From Stereocaulon alpinum (taxonomy: Eukaryota > Ascomycota > Lecanoromycetes > Lecanorales > Stereocaulaceae): a DNA stretch of 64,000 nucleotides. The stretch lies in the NCBI GenBank assembly GCA_018257865.1, contig JAEUBA010000006.1:186001-250000 (forward strand), read 5' to 3'. Below, piece after piece: positions 32,606 to 44,782 of this stretch. A model generated the notes under the pieces. It did not search any database. It was not told the DNA's origin and saw only the letters and a program-made list of their open reading frames with translations. A program made the translations under genes and the position numbers. Every line of letters starts with the position of its first letter. Position 1 is the first letter of the stretch.

Positions 32606-32893
32606 ATGCTTAGCAACTCTGACAACGGCATTGCAGAAGAGGAGAAGCCTGAGAATCGTTGGGTTGGGGAACCAGCAAATGAATTCCGCGGCCCTCCTAC
32701 AGATGCCCCACGGTCAAATCCTTCCACGAGCTCCTTTGATAAGACGGCTGAGTATCTATCCGGATGTTTATTCGGTAATCGCTCGAAGCGTGAGCTTGGA
32801 CTTCATGTGCTGGGTCTCTTCGATGTCACGAATACATGGCTGCTCCAAATAGAATCCGGCGTGGTTCGTTCCAAAGATTCTAAGTTCAGTTGA
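32606..32893 (+). CDS. Doubtful 95-residue ORF
   Basis: ATG 32606 to TGA: MLSNSDNGIAEEEKPENRW..., polar, then KRELGLHVLGLFDVTNTWL. On the opposite strand 33132-32803 (ATG) is also open for 109 residues with a protein-like C-terminal part (VHKVSISTSTKGGG, RPVRLYGLQLNLESLERT). They overlap antisense, so at most one is real. I cannot decide and recognise neither. Confidence 0.2.
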   Translation: MLSNSDNGIAEEEKPENRWVGEPANEFRGPPTDAPRSNPSTSSFDKTAEYLSGCLFGNRSKRELGLHVLGLFDVTNTWLLQIESGVVRSKDSKFS

Positions 32894-34161
32894 AGGCCGT
32901 AGAGTCGCACAGGTCTTGCAAATTCTCTTCCGCCGCCTTTGGTTGAAGTGCTTATAGACACTTTATGGACAATGGATTTCGTTCGGACCGCCAATGAGAG
33001 GAAGATGGAGGCAACAGTGGGGACCTGAACATCACACCCGTTTGTTTGAGGACATCTGAAATGAGAAGGACACGAGAGAATTGATGACACATTGCCTGCG
33101 TCCCCGTTCGTGAATCTTATCCACCAGAGCATGTGCTATGGCGATCGCCCAACTTGCCAAAGAGGCGATGACAACCCATTCGAGATCCGATCGAAGACCA
33201 GCTTCCTGGCTGGGCTAAAGTCAAGCCCCTTTTGCTTTACCTTGCTTTCTTTGCGGATGGGGAAGGATTTCTTGGTAACAGCTTGCCTCCTGGTCCTGTC
33301 TGGTCTGGAGTGGCCTGAATGATTTCATCCTTGAGAGCTGTCAGGATACTCTGAACGGTAAAAGCTAAGACGAAGGGGATAGGGAAAAATATTGGATACG
33401 CAGAGTGGACGTGGGCCAGGATCGCCTGAGCCGTGGTAGTCAAGACTCATGGCTCTGTTGAATAAGGCCCTCGCATGCTGACCACATAAGCAGTCAGCTC
33501 CACTGAAGTCTTCGATGTTTTTTGATACATTCATCTATGAGATGTCCGGATTGGCACGGCTTTTCTTTTGAGCTGTTCTCAAGATGTCCCAGTTGCACCC
33601 GAGATATCTGTGACAATGCTTCTTCTGGTCGTCGAGCCGACTGTGATGTTATTAAAAGAAGCGACATTTTAGCTGTCAGTCCGATCATGGGTCCAAGTCT
33701 CAGTCCACACTTCGGTCTAGCCGAGATTCGAATCCAATGGCCCTCTGTCAGTCTGGCTGGATGATCGATGACTTTAGTCAAATGGGATGGCATTGGGCCC
33801 AGATCTGTTATAGATTTGGAAAGAAGAATCGTCTGCAGAAAGTGTTGACACCCTCAGAAGACATCTCTAGGATTGACCTGTTGAGAACTTCTTTTTCAGG
33901 ATCCCAGATCGGGCCGTAGGCCGGTATTCCACTTTGCATGCCGTAGACCAATACAAGCGGAAGGTTGCAATTGGCTGTGGACCATTTTATCCAGGAGATC
34001 TTGGTCCATAGATATGATTGAACACACCAAGTGCTTCAATGTGGTGTTGAGTGGTGGCGCAAGGGTCGTGATGAACTTAGTATTAGCAATTTGATCGCTC
34101 TGGACCTGACGCTTTCTCATTGTCTAGCAATCTAATCCTAAAGCTGCTTCATAGCAGACTG
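32894..34161. other. Gene-poor stretch, no gene seen
   Basis: Short overlapping frames on both strands (for example 33793-33494 minus, 33522-33764 plus). None has a recognised domain or a plausible exon chain. Confidence 0.4.
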
Positions 34162-34589
34162 CTATGAGTCTTTCTCTCGATTGAGGTGAGCGATCTCGCT
34201 GGTTAAGCGGGTGCGTTCAATCTCCGCATTACGCAGCGCCGTTCGGTCACGAGAGGTTTGTCGTGCATGCCATGGTTTGCGTCATCCAGCATCCTCTTGC
34301 CATGCTCCAGCTGACGCATGAGAGTATTCTTGTGCTCAAATTGAGCACGGACAACGTCCTCGCCGCACCACCTATCGATGGCAGTGATAAAAGTGAAAGC
34401 TCCACGTCTTCGCCGGGACGTCGAGGTTGACTGCAAGATTGTTCGGAACCCATCGACCGCTGACCTGACAAGTCGTGAGCCTTCCAACGGGACAAGCGAA
34501 ATTCTGGTTGTCGTCTTGATCTTGTTCAACGACGCGCCGTCGAAGAGCGCATCAAGAGGCTCAAGAACCAAGCCAGAGCCGAGAGCCAC
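34162..34589 (-). pseudogene. Coiled-coil gene remnant with apparent frameshift
   Basis: The minus-strand frame from ~34589 reads ...AIDRWCGEDVVRAQFEHKNT, LMRQLEHGKRMLDDANHG and then loses coding character. A second frame beginning around 34260 continues with DRTALRNAEIERTRLTSEIA, HLNREKDS and TAG at 34162-34164, a clear coiled-coil pattern. A one- or two-base shift near 34265 would join them. There is no ATG at the upstream end. It looks like the 3' part of a decayed gene. Confidence 0.35.
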
Positions 34590-35012
34590 CCCGCCTCACC
34601 CTTGTGCCCGGGTCAGTCCACCAAGCTTGAAGCCAAGATGCAAGCCTAGCACGCTGCGGGCATCAAGATCTTTCATAAGTACTCGGCTTAGAAGAAAATA
34701 GCCCAGACCACTCCGAGCAAAATCTCCGAGGTAACTCCCACTGCAACCAAGACAACTCCTATGTTCTGCGCTGGGAAGGGTACCGCTACCCCTGTCAAGA
34801 AAGGGAAGGACAAAGCTGTAGACATTGCCGACGAGGACAAATCCATGGCTGAGACCTCTGACGCTGCTATGGTGGCCCAGGTCACTCCTACCGAGGCTTC
34901 CAGGGCTCATTCTGCTGCCGCATCCGAACCTGGCTGCAATCCCACAAAACACCCTCAAGTACACCACGCCACAACATCTGTTCTTCCGATCAGGAGATTC
35001 GCATTCATCTGA
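34528..35012 (+). pseudogene. Low-complexity gene remnant with two amber codons
   Basis: One plus-strand frame from QRRAVEERIKRLKNQARAES runs to TGA 35010-35012 and is interrupted by TAG at 34647-34649 (...EAKMQA*HAAGIKIFHKYSA) and TAG at 34689-34691 (*KKIAQTTPSKISEV). It then continues as a Thr/Ala/Pro/Lys-rich segment (KKGKDKAVDIADEDKS). Both stops become CAG by one T-to-C change. The 5' part overlaps the antisense remnant at 34162-34589. No family recognised. Confidence 0.4.
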
Positions 35013-36050
35013 GCCCCAGCCTTAAAGATGGCCCAATAAACGACCTATCCTTGCGGGAGTGGCCAGTCTGATGCATTAGGTCTTCACAACGACGCCCACG
35101 CAACATAGGAAGGGGATGGCTGTCAGGAGTTTTCGTCTGGAGAGATTAGCGTAAGGGTGATGTAGGTGGGATATGCCTAACATTATAGGAAAGACAAAGA
35201 ACAGAGCAAGGACCCTTATTCAAAGAAGTCAAAACAATTGCTAGTGAATCTCATTCTTCTTGGAAGGGATCAGTGACTCACAAGTGCGAGTGACATAAAG
35301 ACGCCTAGCAGACTTACTCTTCTAATCCAATATGCTTTGAGCAGCGTATGAGTGACTTCTCGAAGGTTCGCCAGACATCACGGTGCGATGCGCAGTATGG
35401 GGCTCCAATGGTGAGGTGAGGTTTCCTCTTTTCTTCATGCGGCGTGGTAACATCTTGGCAATTTGTCGTGGTCGTTTGGCCTTGTCATTCATCCCGATCA
35501 TTCATCCTAGTCACGATTGTTCATCCTAGTCATGGATCCTGATCTGTCCGCACGATGTTTCACCCTAGTCATTCATCACTTGGGCTGGATAATGAACGCG
35601 GCTTCATTTGTCGGACTCGTGAAGAAAGCAAATAAGAATGCATCTCCATTCTACATCGACTGCGTTTTGGCCTTCTGAATTGTCCGCGTTATGAATGGTC
35701 TATCAGCTTTGCCAGCGCATGGTACCGTACTTGTCGAAAGAGGTTTGTTTAATGTTGCCAGGAACGACATGTCAATCCCGGAGCTAAGACCGGCCTTACA
35801 GATCTTGGCCTTGTTGACGCTTTCCTTGGGTGCGGGGTGCAGAAACACTGTCGACAACAATGCGTTGCGGGGCACAAGGGCCGTTACAGAAGTAATTACC
35901 TTATAATGTATAGGTACCCCATCCCTTTAGCCCGCGTCGTCTTTGGCCCGTCTATGTTGTAGCTTGATTCCACACTTTCATTTTCTAGAACATTTCCAAC
36001 TTCTTCGTCCTACGCTCTTATCTACATCGTTTGGTACTCGACTAATAAGC
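35013..36050. other. Intergenic with short direct repeats
   Basis: Upstream region of the flavin monooxygenase. No gene seen; a 71-codon plus-strand frame at 35691-35906 is not convincing. Confidence 0.5.
35488..35571. repeat. Short direct repeats ttcatcctagtca
   Basis: The 13-mer ttcatcctagtca occurs at 35501 and 35520, and with one change (ttcaccctagtca) at 35559. A related attcatcccgatca precedes them at 35488. They lie about 480 bases upstream of the monooxygenase start. They could be a decayed minisatellite or protein-binding sites; nothing in the sequence decides. Confidence 0.45.
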
Positions 36051-38070
36051 ATGGCGACAGCAGCGGTTGCAACCCCCTCCTACGCTCGTGCCGAGCCAGG
36101 CTCGTATCCATTGAGGCTTGCACAATATCCAGAATCCACCGCGCCTCCTAAAGCCGATGTTCAAAAGACTGCTACAGAATGGGTTGATGCATTGAACAAG
36201 GCTCTGTCTAGCCCAGACTATGATGCTCTCAATCAGCTCTTCCTCAAGGACTCTTGTTGGCGAGATCAACTGGGTCTATCGTGGAACTACCACACTTTCA
36301 GCGGCCCAGAAAACATCATCTCATTCCTCAAATCCAGCCCCCATGGCAGCCGCATCAAGAAGATCAGCATCGACGATAGTAGCGACCTCCACCGCCCCAA
36401 CGTTACTGCAGCAGACTTCAACGGTAAAGTCACTGGCGTGGGATCCTTTCTTACAATTGAGACAGATGTCGGCAGGGGCCCGGGCATTGTCAGGCTCATG
36501 CAAGATAAAGATGGGAAGTGGAAGGCGTTCACACTCTTCACGGCTATACACGAATTACATGGACATAAAGAGATGACCAGCGGAAACAGACCGAACGGTG
36601 TAATTCATGGGGGCAACCCAGGACGCAAGAATTGGCAAGAAAGGAGGACTGCAATGGAGAATTTCGAGGGTGACAATGAGCCAACAGTTATGATACTTGG
36701 TAATTTGATGCTTATATCCCTCTTGGGCTGGGAGTGGAAGCTAACATGCTGTACTCTGTTCAGGTGCTGGACAAGGTGGCCTCACATCTGCAGCTCGGCT
36801 ACAGAACCTCGGTGTTCCGACCTTAATTATCGACCGCAATCCTAGAGTTGGCGACAACTGGCGCAATAGGTAAGACTCAATACCATGGTCTGCTTTGGCT
36901 AAGTTGAGCTCTGCTGATTGATACAACAGATATCACCAACTGGTCCTTCACGACCCGGTGTGGTATGACCACTTGCCCTACGTCCCGTTCCCTTCACATT
37001 GGCCCGTATTCACGCCGAAAGACAAGCTTGCAGAATGGTTCGAATCGTACGTCAGGATACTCGAGCTCAATGTCTGGACCGAGACCAATATCGAGTCAGC
37101 GAAATGGGATGAAAGCAAGCGGCAATGGACGGTGAACTTGAAGCGCAAGAAGGCGGACGGCACAGTCGAAGACCGCACTCTCCATCCCCGTCACATTATC
37201 CAAGCGACGGGTCACAGCGGTGAGATGAAGCTCCCACAGATAAAGGGTATGGAGAATTTCAAGGGCGATCGGCTCTGCCATTCAAGTCAGTTCAAAGGCG
37301 CCAAGCCAGATGCACAAGGCAAGAAAGCTGTTGTGGTCGGCTGCTGCAACTCAGGCCACGACATTGCCCAAGACTTCTACGAGCACGGCTACGACGTAAC
37401 AATCGTTCAGCGTTCCTCAACATACGTCGTATCCTCCGAAAGCGTCCTTGAGGTCCTCCTGAAAGGCCTCTACGAAGAAGGCGGACCCCCTACCGAAGAC
37501 GCCGATCTCCTCTTCATGAGCATTCCCAACCCAATGCTGAAACGCATGCACGTCGATGCAACAGTAGAGATCTCCCGCAGGGACGCAGACCTAATAGCGG
37601 GTCTCGAGAAAGTAGGCTTCAAGACCGACACCGGTCCCGATGAGTCCGGCTTCTTCATGAAATACTTTCAGCGCGGTGGTGGTTACTACATCGACGTCGG
37701 CTGCAGCCAGCTGATCATCGACGGCAAAATAAAAGTCAAGCAAGGCTGCGAAATCGCCGAAGTCAAAGAACACGGCTTACTCTTCGACGACGGCACAGAA
37801 CTCGAAGCTGACGAAGTTGTCTTTGCCACTGGATACCAGAACATGAGAAGTACCGCGCGCACAATCTTTGGCGACGAAGTCGCAGATAGGGTTAAAGATG
37901 TCTGGGGCTTTGATGAAGAAGGTGAACTGAGAACTATGTGGCGGAAGACGGGACATCCGGGTTTCTGGTTCTTTGGTGGGAACTTGGCGCTGTGTAGGTA
38001 TTATTCGTGGATGTTGGCGCTGCAGATCAAGGCTATGGAGGAGGGAATTACGAAGTACGAGGATCCGTGA
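36051..38070 (+). CDS. Flavin-dependent monooxygenase (FMO/YUCCA-like) with N-terminal NTF2-like domain
   Basis: Three exons: 36051-36699, 36764-36869, 36930-38070; 631 residues. Residues ~40-180 look like an NTF2/SnoaL-type fold (ALNQLFLKDSCWRDQLGLSW, IVRLMQDKDGKWKAFTLF). The FAD Rossmann motif GAGQGG spans the first intron (~217-222), with LIIDRNPRVGDNWRNRYHQL after it. The second, NADPH-type site is GCCNSGHDIAQD (~388). The FMO-type ATGHSGE and ATGYQNM segments follow. Family members hydroxylate or oxidise small substrates with NADPH and O2. This domain order is common in filamentous fungi; the substrate is unknown. No pathway partners nearby. The final ~70 codons turn G/T-rich at third positions. 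Confidence 0.88.
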
Positions 38071-38706
38071 GGGGGGTGATAGGGAAGGGGTGGGGATGCT
38101 GAAAGCATCTTCATCAAAATCTAGATATGCCGTGCAAGCTTTCAATCTCAAATCATACTCATTCTATAGTCCCTCTCCAAATCGTGATCACGACTTGATG
38201 AAAACCTTAACCCCCCAATCTCACCCTTCCACACCAACATCCCCACAATACCACAACCCCGACCCCCAGTCCCTCCCTCCCTCCTTTCTACATGCTCTAG
38301 TATCCGTCAAACGCCTTACCATCTAGACCAATAAAGGCCCCCTCCTCAAACAACCAATTGATCTTTTCCTGTCGAAGTCATGTAAAATGACAGTATCCAA
38401 GCTCGCACGCAGCAAGAAGCGTCTGTTCTCAGCTGGGATTGAGAGTGCAGTGGGCTTTCGATGCATGCTTTGGCGATTCTAGGGGTTTAGGATTTGAGGT
38501 TTGGATGATGGAGATAGGTTACTGGGGAGATAGCGAGTGGGATGTTATTATACAGATTGTGAGAAGATGATTGGTGTTCGATATTATGGCATATGTTGCG
38601 TTTTGACGGGACATGCTAATGAGAGAATCAGAATTGGCGGATTAAGGGGTGGAATAGCTAGCAGCCAGGATGTTTTGCAACTGGTATGTTTGATAGACCA
38701 CCTACC
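38071..38706. other. Convergent intergenic region
   Basis: 636 bases between the convergent monooxygenase and the membrane protein gene; should contain both 3' ends. No gene seen. Confidence 0.55.
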
Positions 38707-40956
38707 TTATTCCCCCCCACCCCCCTCGAAAACCTCATCCCCCCTCGCAACAAAAACCCACGCACTAACAATCACAGCACAGAAAATAGCCATCAACACC
38801 CCACCAACCCACGCACTCTTAGTAGCACTAATAATCTGCGCATCACTCGCAAACAAAATAACCCATCCCTTCTCCTTCCCAAGACTAGGTATACACGCAT
38901 CGCACCAACAATTATCATAGAGGCCTGTGAATATGATTGCCGAGGTGACGACGACGAAGGCTGCGTTGGAGGCGGCTAGGAGTTTTCCTAGCAGGCGCGT
39001 TGTGACTGCGAGGCCGGCTAGGAGGGTGTGGGGAGGAGGATGTGAGATTGTGGTGCGGCGTTGGGCGGTTTCTTGGAGGAGGGACCAGCGGTGGGATAGG
39101 TAGGCGGAGAGGACTAGGGTGAGCCATGATACTGTGGAGGTCAATCCGTAGATGAGGTAGCTGCCGGATTGGCAGCCGAGACCTACTACTGGAGTTCTGA
39201 ATGGTGTAAGTGAGGGAGCTAGTATTTGTAGAGAGAATGGTGGGATAACTTACTTGTAGCCGATGATGATTGCAGCGCCTGTTGTGCCCCACTGTAGAAA
39301 GATGGCCACGAACGCCGCTGTGATGCAGTTAAGAATCAGTTTTGGAGAGGCTGGAGCATGGATGGCGAGATTTGGCACGTCTTTGCCTGAATAAGATATG
39401 TATCTGGACATCTCTTCAGGTGTACCTTGAATGTTTTCGTCCCAATGGTCTTGGTCCGATGTCCATTGCTTACCAGCAACGAGGGGCACTTGCTTTCTCT
39501 GTCGCATCGTAAATGTTAGGAATGCTTCTGTAACATGCCTCACTGCGTTCATATGGCTCTCCACACGAGCGTAGTTGAATATTGGGCCTGGCTGGAGGTC
39601 ATCGCCGGCGACAGAGAAGCCAAGGAAGGTTTTGCGATAAGATCTGGGTACTTCTTCAAGGTCTAGTAGTAACTGAGATTGTTCTTTCGTGGCTTGAAGT
39701 GTAGTAGTTGTACTGACTTCGCTTGCGGGGAAGCCCCCCGAGAGATCGTTCATCTCGATATCGTCCGACTGTCCAGTACGTAAGATGTTCAGGTGATCCG
39801 CTGAAGATGTCGGGAGTGGCTGAAGCATCTGGGTTGCCTGGGACGATACTGAGTCTAAACGCTCTTTAGATGTCCCGTCTTGGGTGTACAGTTTGTCCGG
39901 ATTTGGAGTCATGATTTTCGACCTTGTATCTTGTGGTTGTTGGGGCCGTTCGTTGTTAGGAGATTGGTGCATGTCTAAGTAGTTCTGGAGAGTCGTACCA
40001 AAGTCGTCCAGGCTTGTCCGGTCTCGGATGCCAATACAGTCACCGCTGTTGTCTCTCTCTGAACCGAGAACTGGCACATTGGTGTCGATCAGGGCTGCCT
40101 TGATTGATCCTGCTTCGGTCTGCATGCCGACATAGACCCAGCCTAGTACAACAGGAATCATCCAAAGCCATAAGCTGTTAATAGCAAGTCCAATACCAAT
40201 ACTTGAGTCCGACGATGCAGAAGTGAAGAAAATTGTAATAGCCAGGACTTGTGAGACGCACACAAAGCCGACTTGGGCGTATAAAGAGTACGTCCATTTT
40301 CGTTTCCTAAGAAAGATCGTGTCTCGTAGAGAACACCACCATCTCCAATTCTGTGGGTGAACCACAAGTTGAGCCAACTCTCTGCGCGGGCCATTGTAGA
40401 TCTGTATCGGAATGTGTTGGGTCTCGATAAGGATGGCTCGTGCAGCTTTGATAACTTTGAGCTGTAGAGGGCGATGTAAGGTTATGTTGACCTCTTTGAT
40501 ATGCCTGAACGTTCGATTGATCCGTTGGGCATTCAGGATCGTCAAGGCTAAAGAGTAAGTGATAAGCGCTGGACTTCCCATTGCTAGGAGCAGAGCCATA
40601 AGATTGGTCGTTTTATCTTTTGTAGCAAAAGGCAGCTGGCCATTCAAGGCTAGCCATGGTAGGAGCCACGACGCAATGCCCGAAGCCAGAAACCCCCAAT
40701 TGTAAATGCCCGAAGTCTCTTCCGCTGTACAGAGCTCAACACAAGATTGGTAGCTGATGCCCCAGGCCTGAGAGGCGTCACCAGTCGGCTCTCCCCATTG
40801 ATCGTAGAGAAAGCTGCTATTGGGAGCTTTGAGATGTGTCGCGTTTGCTAGTTTGGCGCAATTTGAATAGTCCAGCCCGCCAACGTTGGGAATGGACTGA
40901 GTCGTAGTGACAAGACCAAAGACCAAGAGGACATATCCGGTTGCGAAGCGTACCAT
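38707..40956 (-). CDS. Large multi-pass membrane protein, unknown
   Basis: Two exons: 40956-39254 and 39196-38707, intron 57 bp (GTAAGT...TTCAG); 730 residues, ATG 40956. The N-terminus is a probable signal peptide (MVRFATGYVLLVFGLVTTTQS), followed by a Cys-containing extracellular segment with N-glycosylation sequons (NAT, NSS). Hydrophobic segments follow around 75-90, 105-135, ~235-255 and 265-290. A long polar loop comes next (~300-480, Ser/Thr/Gln-rich), then one segment near the splice junction (AAFVAIFLQWGTTGAAIIIG) and three or four in exon 2. It resembles a family of uncharacterised fungal membrane proteins. The frame across the junction gives IIIGYK-TPVVGLGCQ. Start choice: the frame is open eight codons upstream only with a GTG. 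Confidence 0.7.
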
Positions 40957-43900
40957 GGCTCCGTATGGCCAGATTCCCACAGGTTGGTATTATTGAGTGA
41001 GACGGGCAGTAAGACCATCAACTTCAAAAAGGTAGCTAGAATACGTGAAACGTGGGACGAGGTAGTGCTAGCTTAACAGATCGAAGGTACGTCAGTCAAT
41101 GATAAGATACAGGTTGTGATACTTGTGTCGTATATCTGAATATGAAGGATGGGGACACAGAAACAATCGATTGCGAAAGATATAAAATATGAACCACCCT
41201 GATATGGATCGAGCATATAGATGAGGCATTCGAGTCGGGCTGACAGTAAGCCCATGGGTATGAGTGGCTGCAGGCCACAACATCTTGCTCCAACAAACAA
41301 CCTATATTGAACAGCCCTGGAAGTTCTGCCTAGTAGGAAACTTGATACGTCCTATCAGCGTGACGAAGTAACATGAAACGAACAAGGAGGTAGGCAGCAT
41401 GTGCCTATCTGACAGCGCCAAGCGATCACGCAACGTGCTAGCGTGGACACTACAACGAAGCTAAACAGTGTAGAATACAAGGCTGTTGCGGAGAATATGC
41501 CTCGTAGCTTCAGATTCAGCCGAACTCGCCTGTTAGTCGAGGTTATTGTGCACTAATAGACCTGCAGATCTGAGATGTGGACTATAAAACGGGGCTGTGA
41601 GGTCATGTCATTTTGACGACTGAAGGGCTCACCCAATCACTCTTTACGGACTGCCTTCCGGCCCCCCATGATGGCCGGTATAGCAAGACCATGGAATGTC
41701 GCACCGCCTCCACCATCTGTCGATCAGGCACAATGTTTGGACTAATTCTGCCTCCCGTGAGGAGGTCCAAACGCAGTCATTTTGATCAAGCAGCCTCATC
41801 CTGCAACTTAATTTACCTTCGAGTGCCTTTCTTAAAAGTCCTTGCGGTTATCGAAGGAAATGGAAGTTGAAGGTGCTTAGGATGATAAGCTAGGCGCGCG
41901 CAGTTCGAAAACAAGGATAACGCCACCATTTCGACACCTTTACATTCGCGGTTAGTTCTAGCTCCAGCCCACACCGGATACTTGGGTCGATAGCTTTTAT
42001 GGCTTCAAATGCATTGGCATTGACAAACCCGTTGTGCCTTGCGATTTCCCATCCTCTTAACATACTGGTACTTGCTCGGCATGTGGAGACACATCTTCGA
42101 GTGCAGCCGGAAGCGGGACAGCCATTTCAGCTTAAAGGATGTCAAGCTTCGAGGTGCCTCTGAGTAGGGCTAAACGTCTTTCGATGTTTCCTGCTGAGGG
42201 CTCCCTCGACGGTAACCTTTACCATGAGTCCGAACAAGGCCATCTTCCCACCAGCTCGCGCTTTGGGGAGTATATCTAGGGTGCGGCGCAGACGCAATGC
42301 TTGTTGAGTGGATCTAGACTCTACATATCGGAACCAAAGGCTTGCCGTTGAGCGAATATTTGGTGTCCCTGCTTAAGGATAGAGGTACAAGAGCATACCG
42401 TCGAGCAGATCTTGTATCTCGTAACTTACCCTTAATCTACAATGTTTCTTCCTTCGTTGGATCCTCAATTGCGCTTTTGTCTTACCAGAACGCTCAAACG
42501 AATGTTAGCCTTGTTTGAGATTCTGGAAGCCGGACTGTTGGGCGTCTGAGAACGAGGCCCAAAGAAGCCATTTGCGATACTTACCGACTGGCTCGCTTCG
42601 GGATCCCGGAGGGTTAGTCTGCAAAATATTGTGTGCGAACACCAATATCTTAGACCCTTACATTTGATGTGAGTACTATAGCTCCGACCGAAATATTCAC
42701 AGCATTTTAAGGTGGTGCTAGTGAACTTTCGCATTTTCGCCAACCTTGAGGCATCTCTGTGAGGTGCAAGCAGGAGAGCCAGGCATTGTCTTGGGTGGTG
42801 AGATTTACTATCAATCAACTTGTTCAATTGATTGAGGTCTCTCATATACAAAGGGTAATGAGGCTAGTATCAGTCCTCTTGTTCGGGAGCACATAAGGAA
42901 TCGTAGTGTAAGGCGAACCATTCTATCTCAACAGTCTGTCAATTGTTTGTTAATCCAGATTGAAGACAATAGGTTAAGTTGATGCTGAGTAGAAGATAGT
43001 TTAGTAATATAAAGTACTCTGCTCCTCGAAGGCATATCAAGAACAAGGAAAAGTCCGCACTACCCTAGAACACTAGCCCCATAGCCGCCCGGAGATGCCC
43101 CATCTGTCAAGCGCTAATGGTGCTTGGGAACTCGCTTAGGGGGATCCCCGCTCAAGAAACATGAGATTATCTGGTGCTTTTAACGTTAAAGGGTCCACTA
43201 GTGGCTTGAATATACCGGCCCAATCAATTGCTAGCCTCAAGCGCTTACTAAGATCTCATCGCAATGCACCTTGAATGGCTCGATTGAAAACACTGAGGGC
43301 CCCTATTCCTGCACCTTTTCACAGGAATTGTGCCACATGGGCTCCAATAATAGAAAGCGGAAAGAACAAGACGGTACGAGTCAAGTCGAGGCACATGCTC
43401 TCTTGTACGCATTAGTAAGTCTCGGCCGTGTCAATGACTAGAGACTCGGATTAGGGGAATCTGCAGAAACGATTTCAGCGGAGTTGCCTTACAGGCGTGA
43501 AGTGGAGAAGAAGCCGGTGTTGGGAGGCAACCGAATCACAACAGTAGCGTATGAGCCCTTGACGATAGTATGCCTTGTGAATCTTTCGCGGCCTGAGGAC
43601 GTTTCGGTTGCTTCGGTCTTAAGGATGAGTCAATGAATCACATGCAAACGAAGCCCTCAGATACACAATGGAGCTTATCGGAAATTGTGACTTGGTAGCA
43701 AATCACAATGTGGGTTCATGCAGCTTGCAATGCAGCCTGCACGTCACATCGCACTGTTGCTTTGAGCCATCTTCACGCCAGATACCTGCCGCAATTGATG
43801 AGTCGTTCCCAAGGATGTTTCAAAGCGATCGTGAGTCAATCACATGCATTTGAGACAGTGCTACGGGAGAAGTGCAACTCGAGCAGGGCAATACAAAGGC

Positions 43901-44782
43901 GACAAGGGCGCCTGATTGGGTGAGGCTGGTCGCCTGCCGTCCTGGGACTGCGGTCAAGACTTGCACATGGAGCCTCACAGTTAAAGTGATAGTGAAATTA
44001 TGCTTCACCTACAGGTGGAGTCCACCGCTGTGCGAGAAGCAAGAAGGGGGCGTCGACATTGTATTAGTAGGTATAGTCATCAGAACGTTGTTGCTCCGGG
44101 TTCCAAGGCCTGAGCCCCGGCCCAAGGAAAACGTGGCAGATGATGTTGCAGCTTTAGCCCACGGCACTGCCGACTCGCGAGAAGTGAAAAAGAGCGTCGG
44201 TAGTAATAGATTCTCTGTAGAAGACGACTATCGCACCAAGCATCACAGGCGAAAATGCGAAATACGAAGGCCTAAGCTATTTCATGGACTTTTGTAAATA
44301 ACGCTTTTCATCGGGGCCGTTTGCCCCTTCCCCCATTCGGGTTAGCGCTCCTAATCTGCTTGATCCCCGGGCCCTTTGAAATCTTTTCTCTTGCTGAGTA
44401 CTTTCACTCTACACATCAACCACCACAAACCCCAACACCAAATCCTGCGAGTCCTCTTGGATGACGCGGATACCCACAGGATACTAACAGCGTCCTCTAA
44501 TACCAGCACTCACTTCTGCTGTGTCTACACTCCTTTCACGTCGAGAGTTGCGCGCCCTACGAGGCTCTGCACTCCTACAACGAAGAGAACCGGCTTGACG
44601 ACATTCTCTTCAAAGTGCGACACCACACTCGCCTCTTTCATCACCTCAACACCCAAATCTCCACTCCCTCCTTCTTCCACACGTCCTGGATTTGATATTC
44701 GGGTTCGTCCTTTAATCTTCGTTACGAGCGAGAGATCGCTAGCCAAATACGAATTATCCGAGGAACCATCACCAAATTTCCG
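40957..44782. other. 3.8-kb gene-poor gap upstream of eIF4G
   Basis: No convincing gene. The longest frames (minus 42851-42465; plus 43872-44297) begin without a good ATG or lack coding character and domains. The last ~450 bases are pyrimidine-rich with CACA/CCAC runs and probably include the eIF4G leader. No transposon ends were recognised, although the size of the gap and the scattered composition suggest decayed sequence. Confidence 0.45.
44461..44487 (+). promoter_or_regulatory. Possible short upstream ORF in the eIF4G leader
   Basis: An ATG followed by seven codons and TAA lies 296 bases before the eIF4G start. It matters only if transcription starts upstream of it, which is unknown. 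The end of this uORF also matches a TACTAACAG branch/acceptor-like string, so the segment might instead be part of a leader intron. Confidence 0.25.

Noticed and set aside
36000..41000. Secondary-metabolite cluster around the monooxygenase
   Set aside because: No core synthase, transporter or transcription factor nearby; the flanking membrane protein is not a known transporter.
42465..42845. Minus-strand frame of ~126 codons
   Set aside because: Composition and lack of domains do not support coding; neighbours are non-coding.
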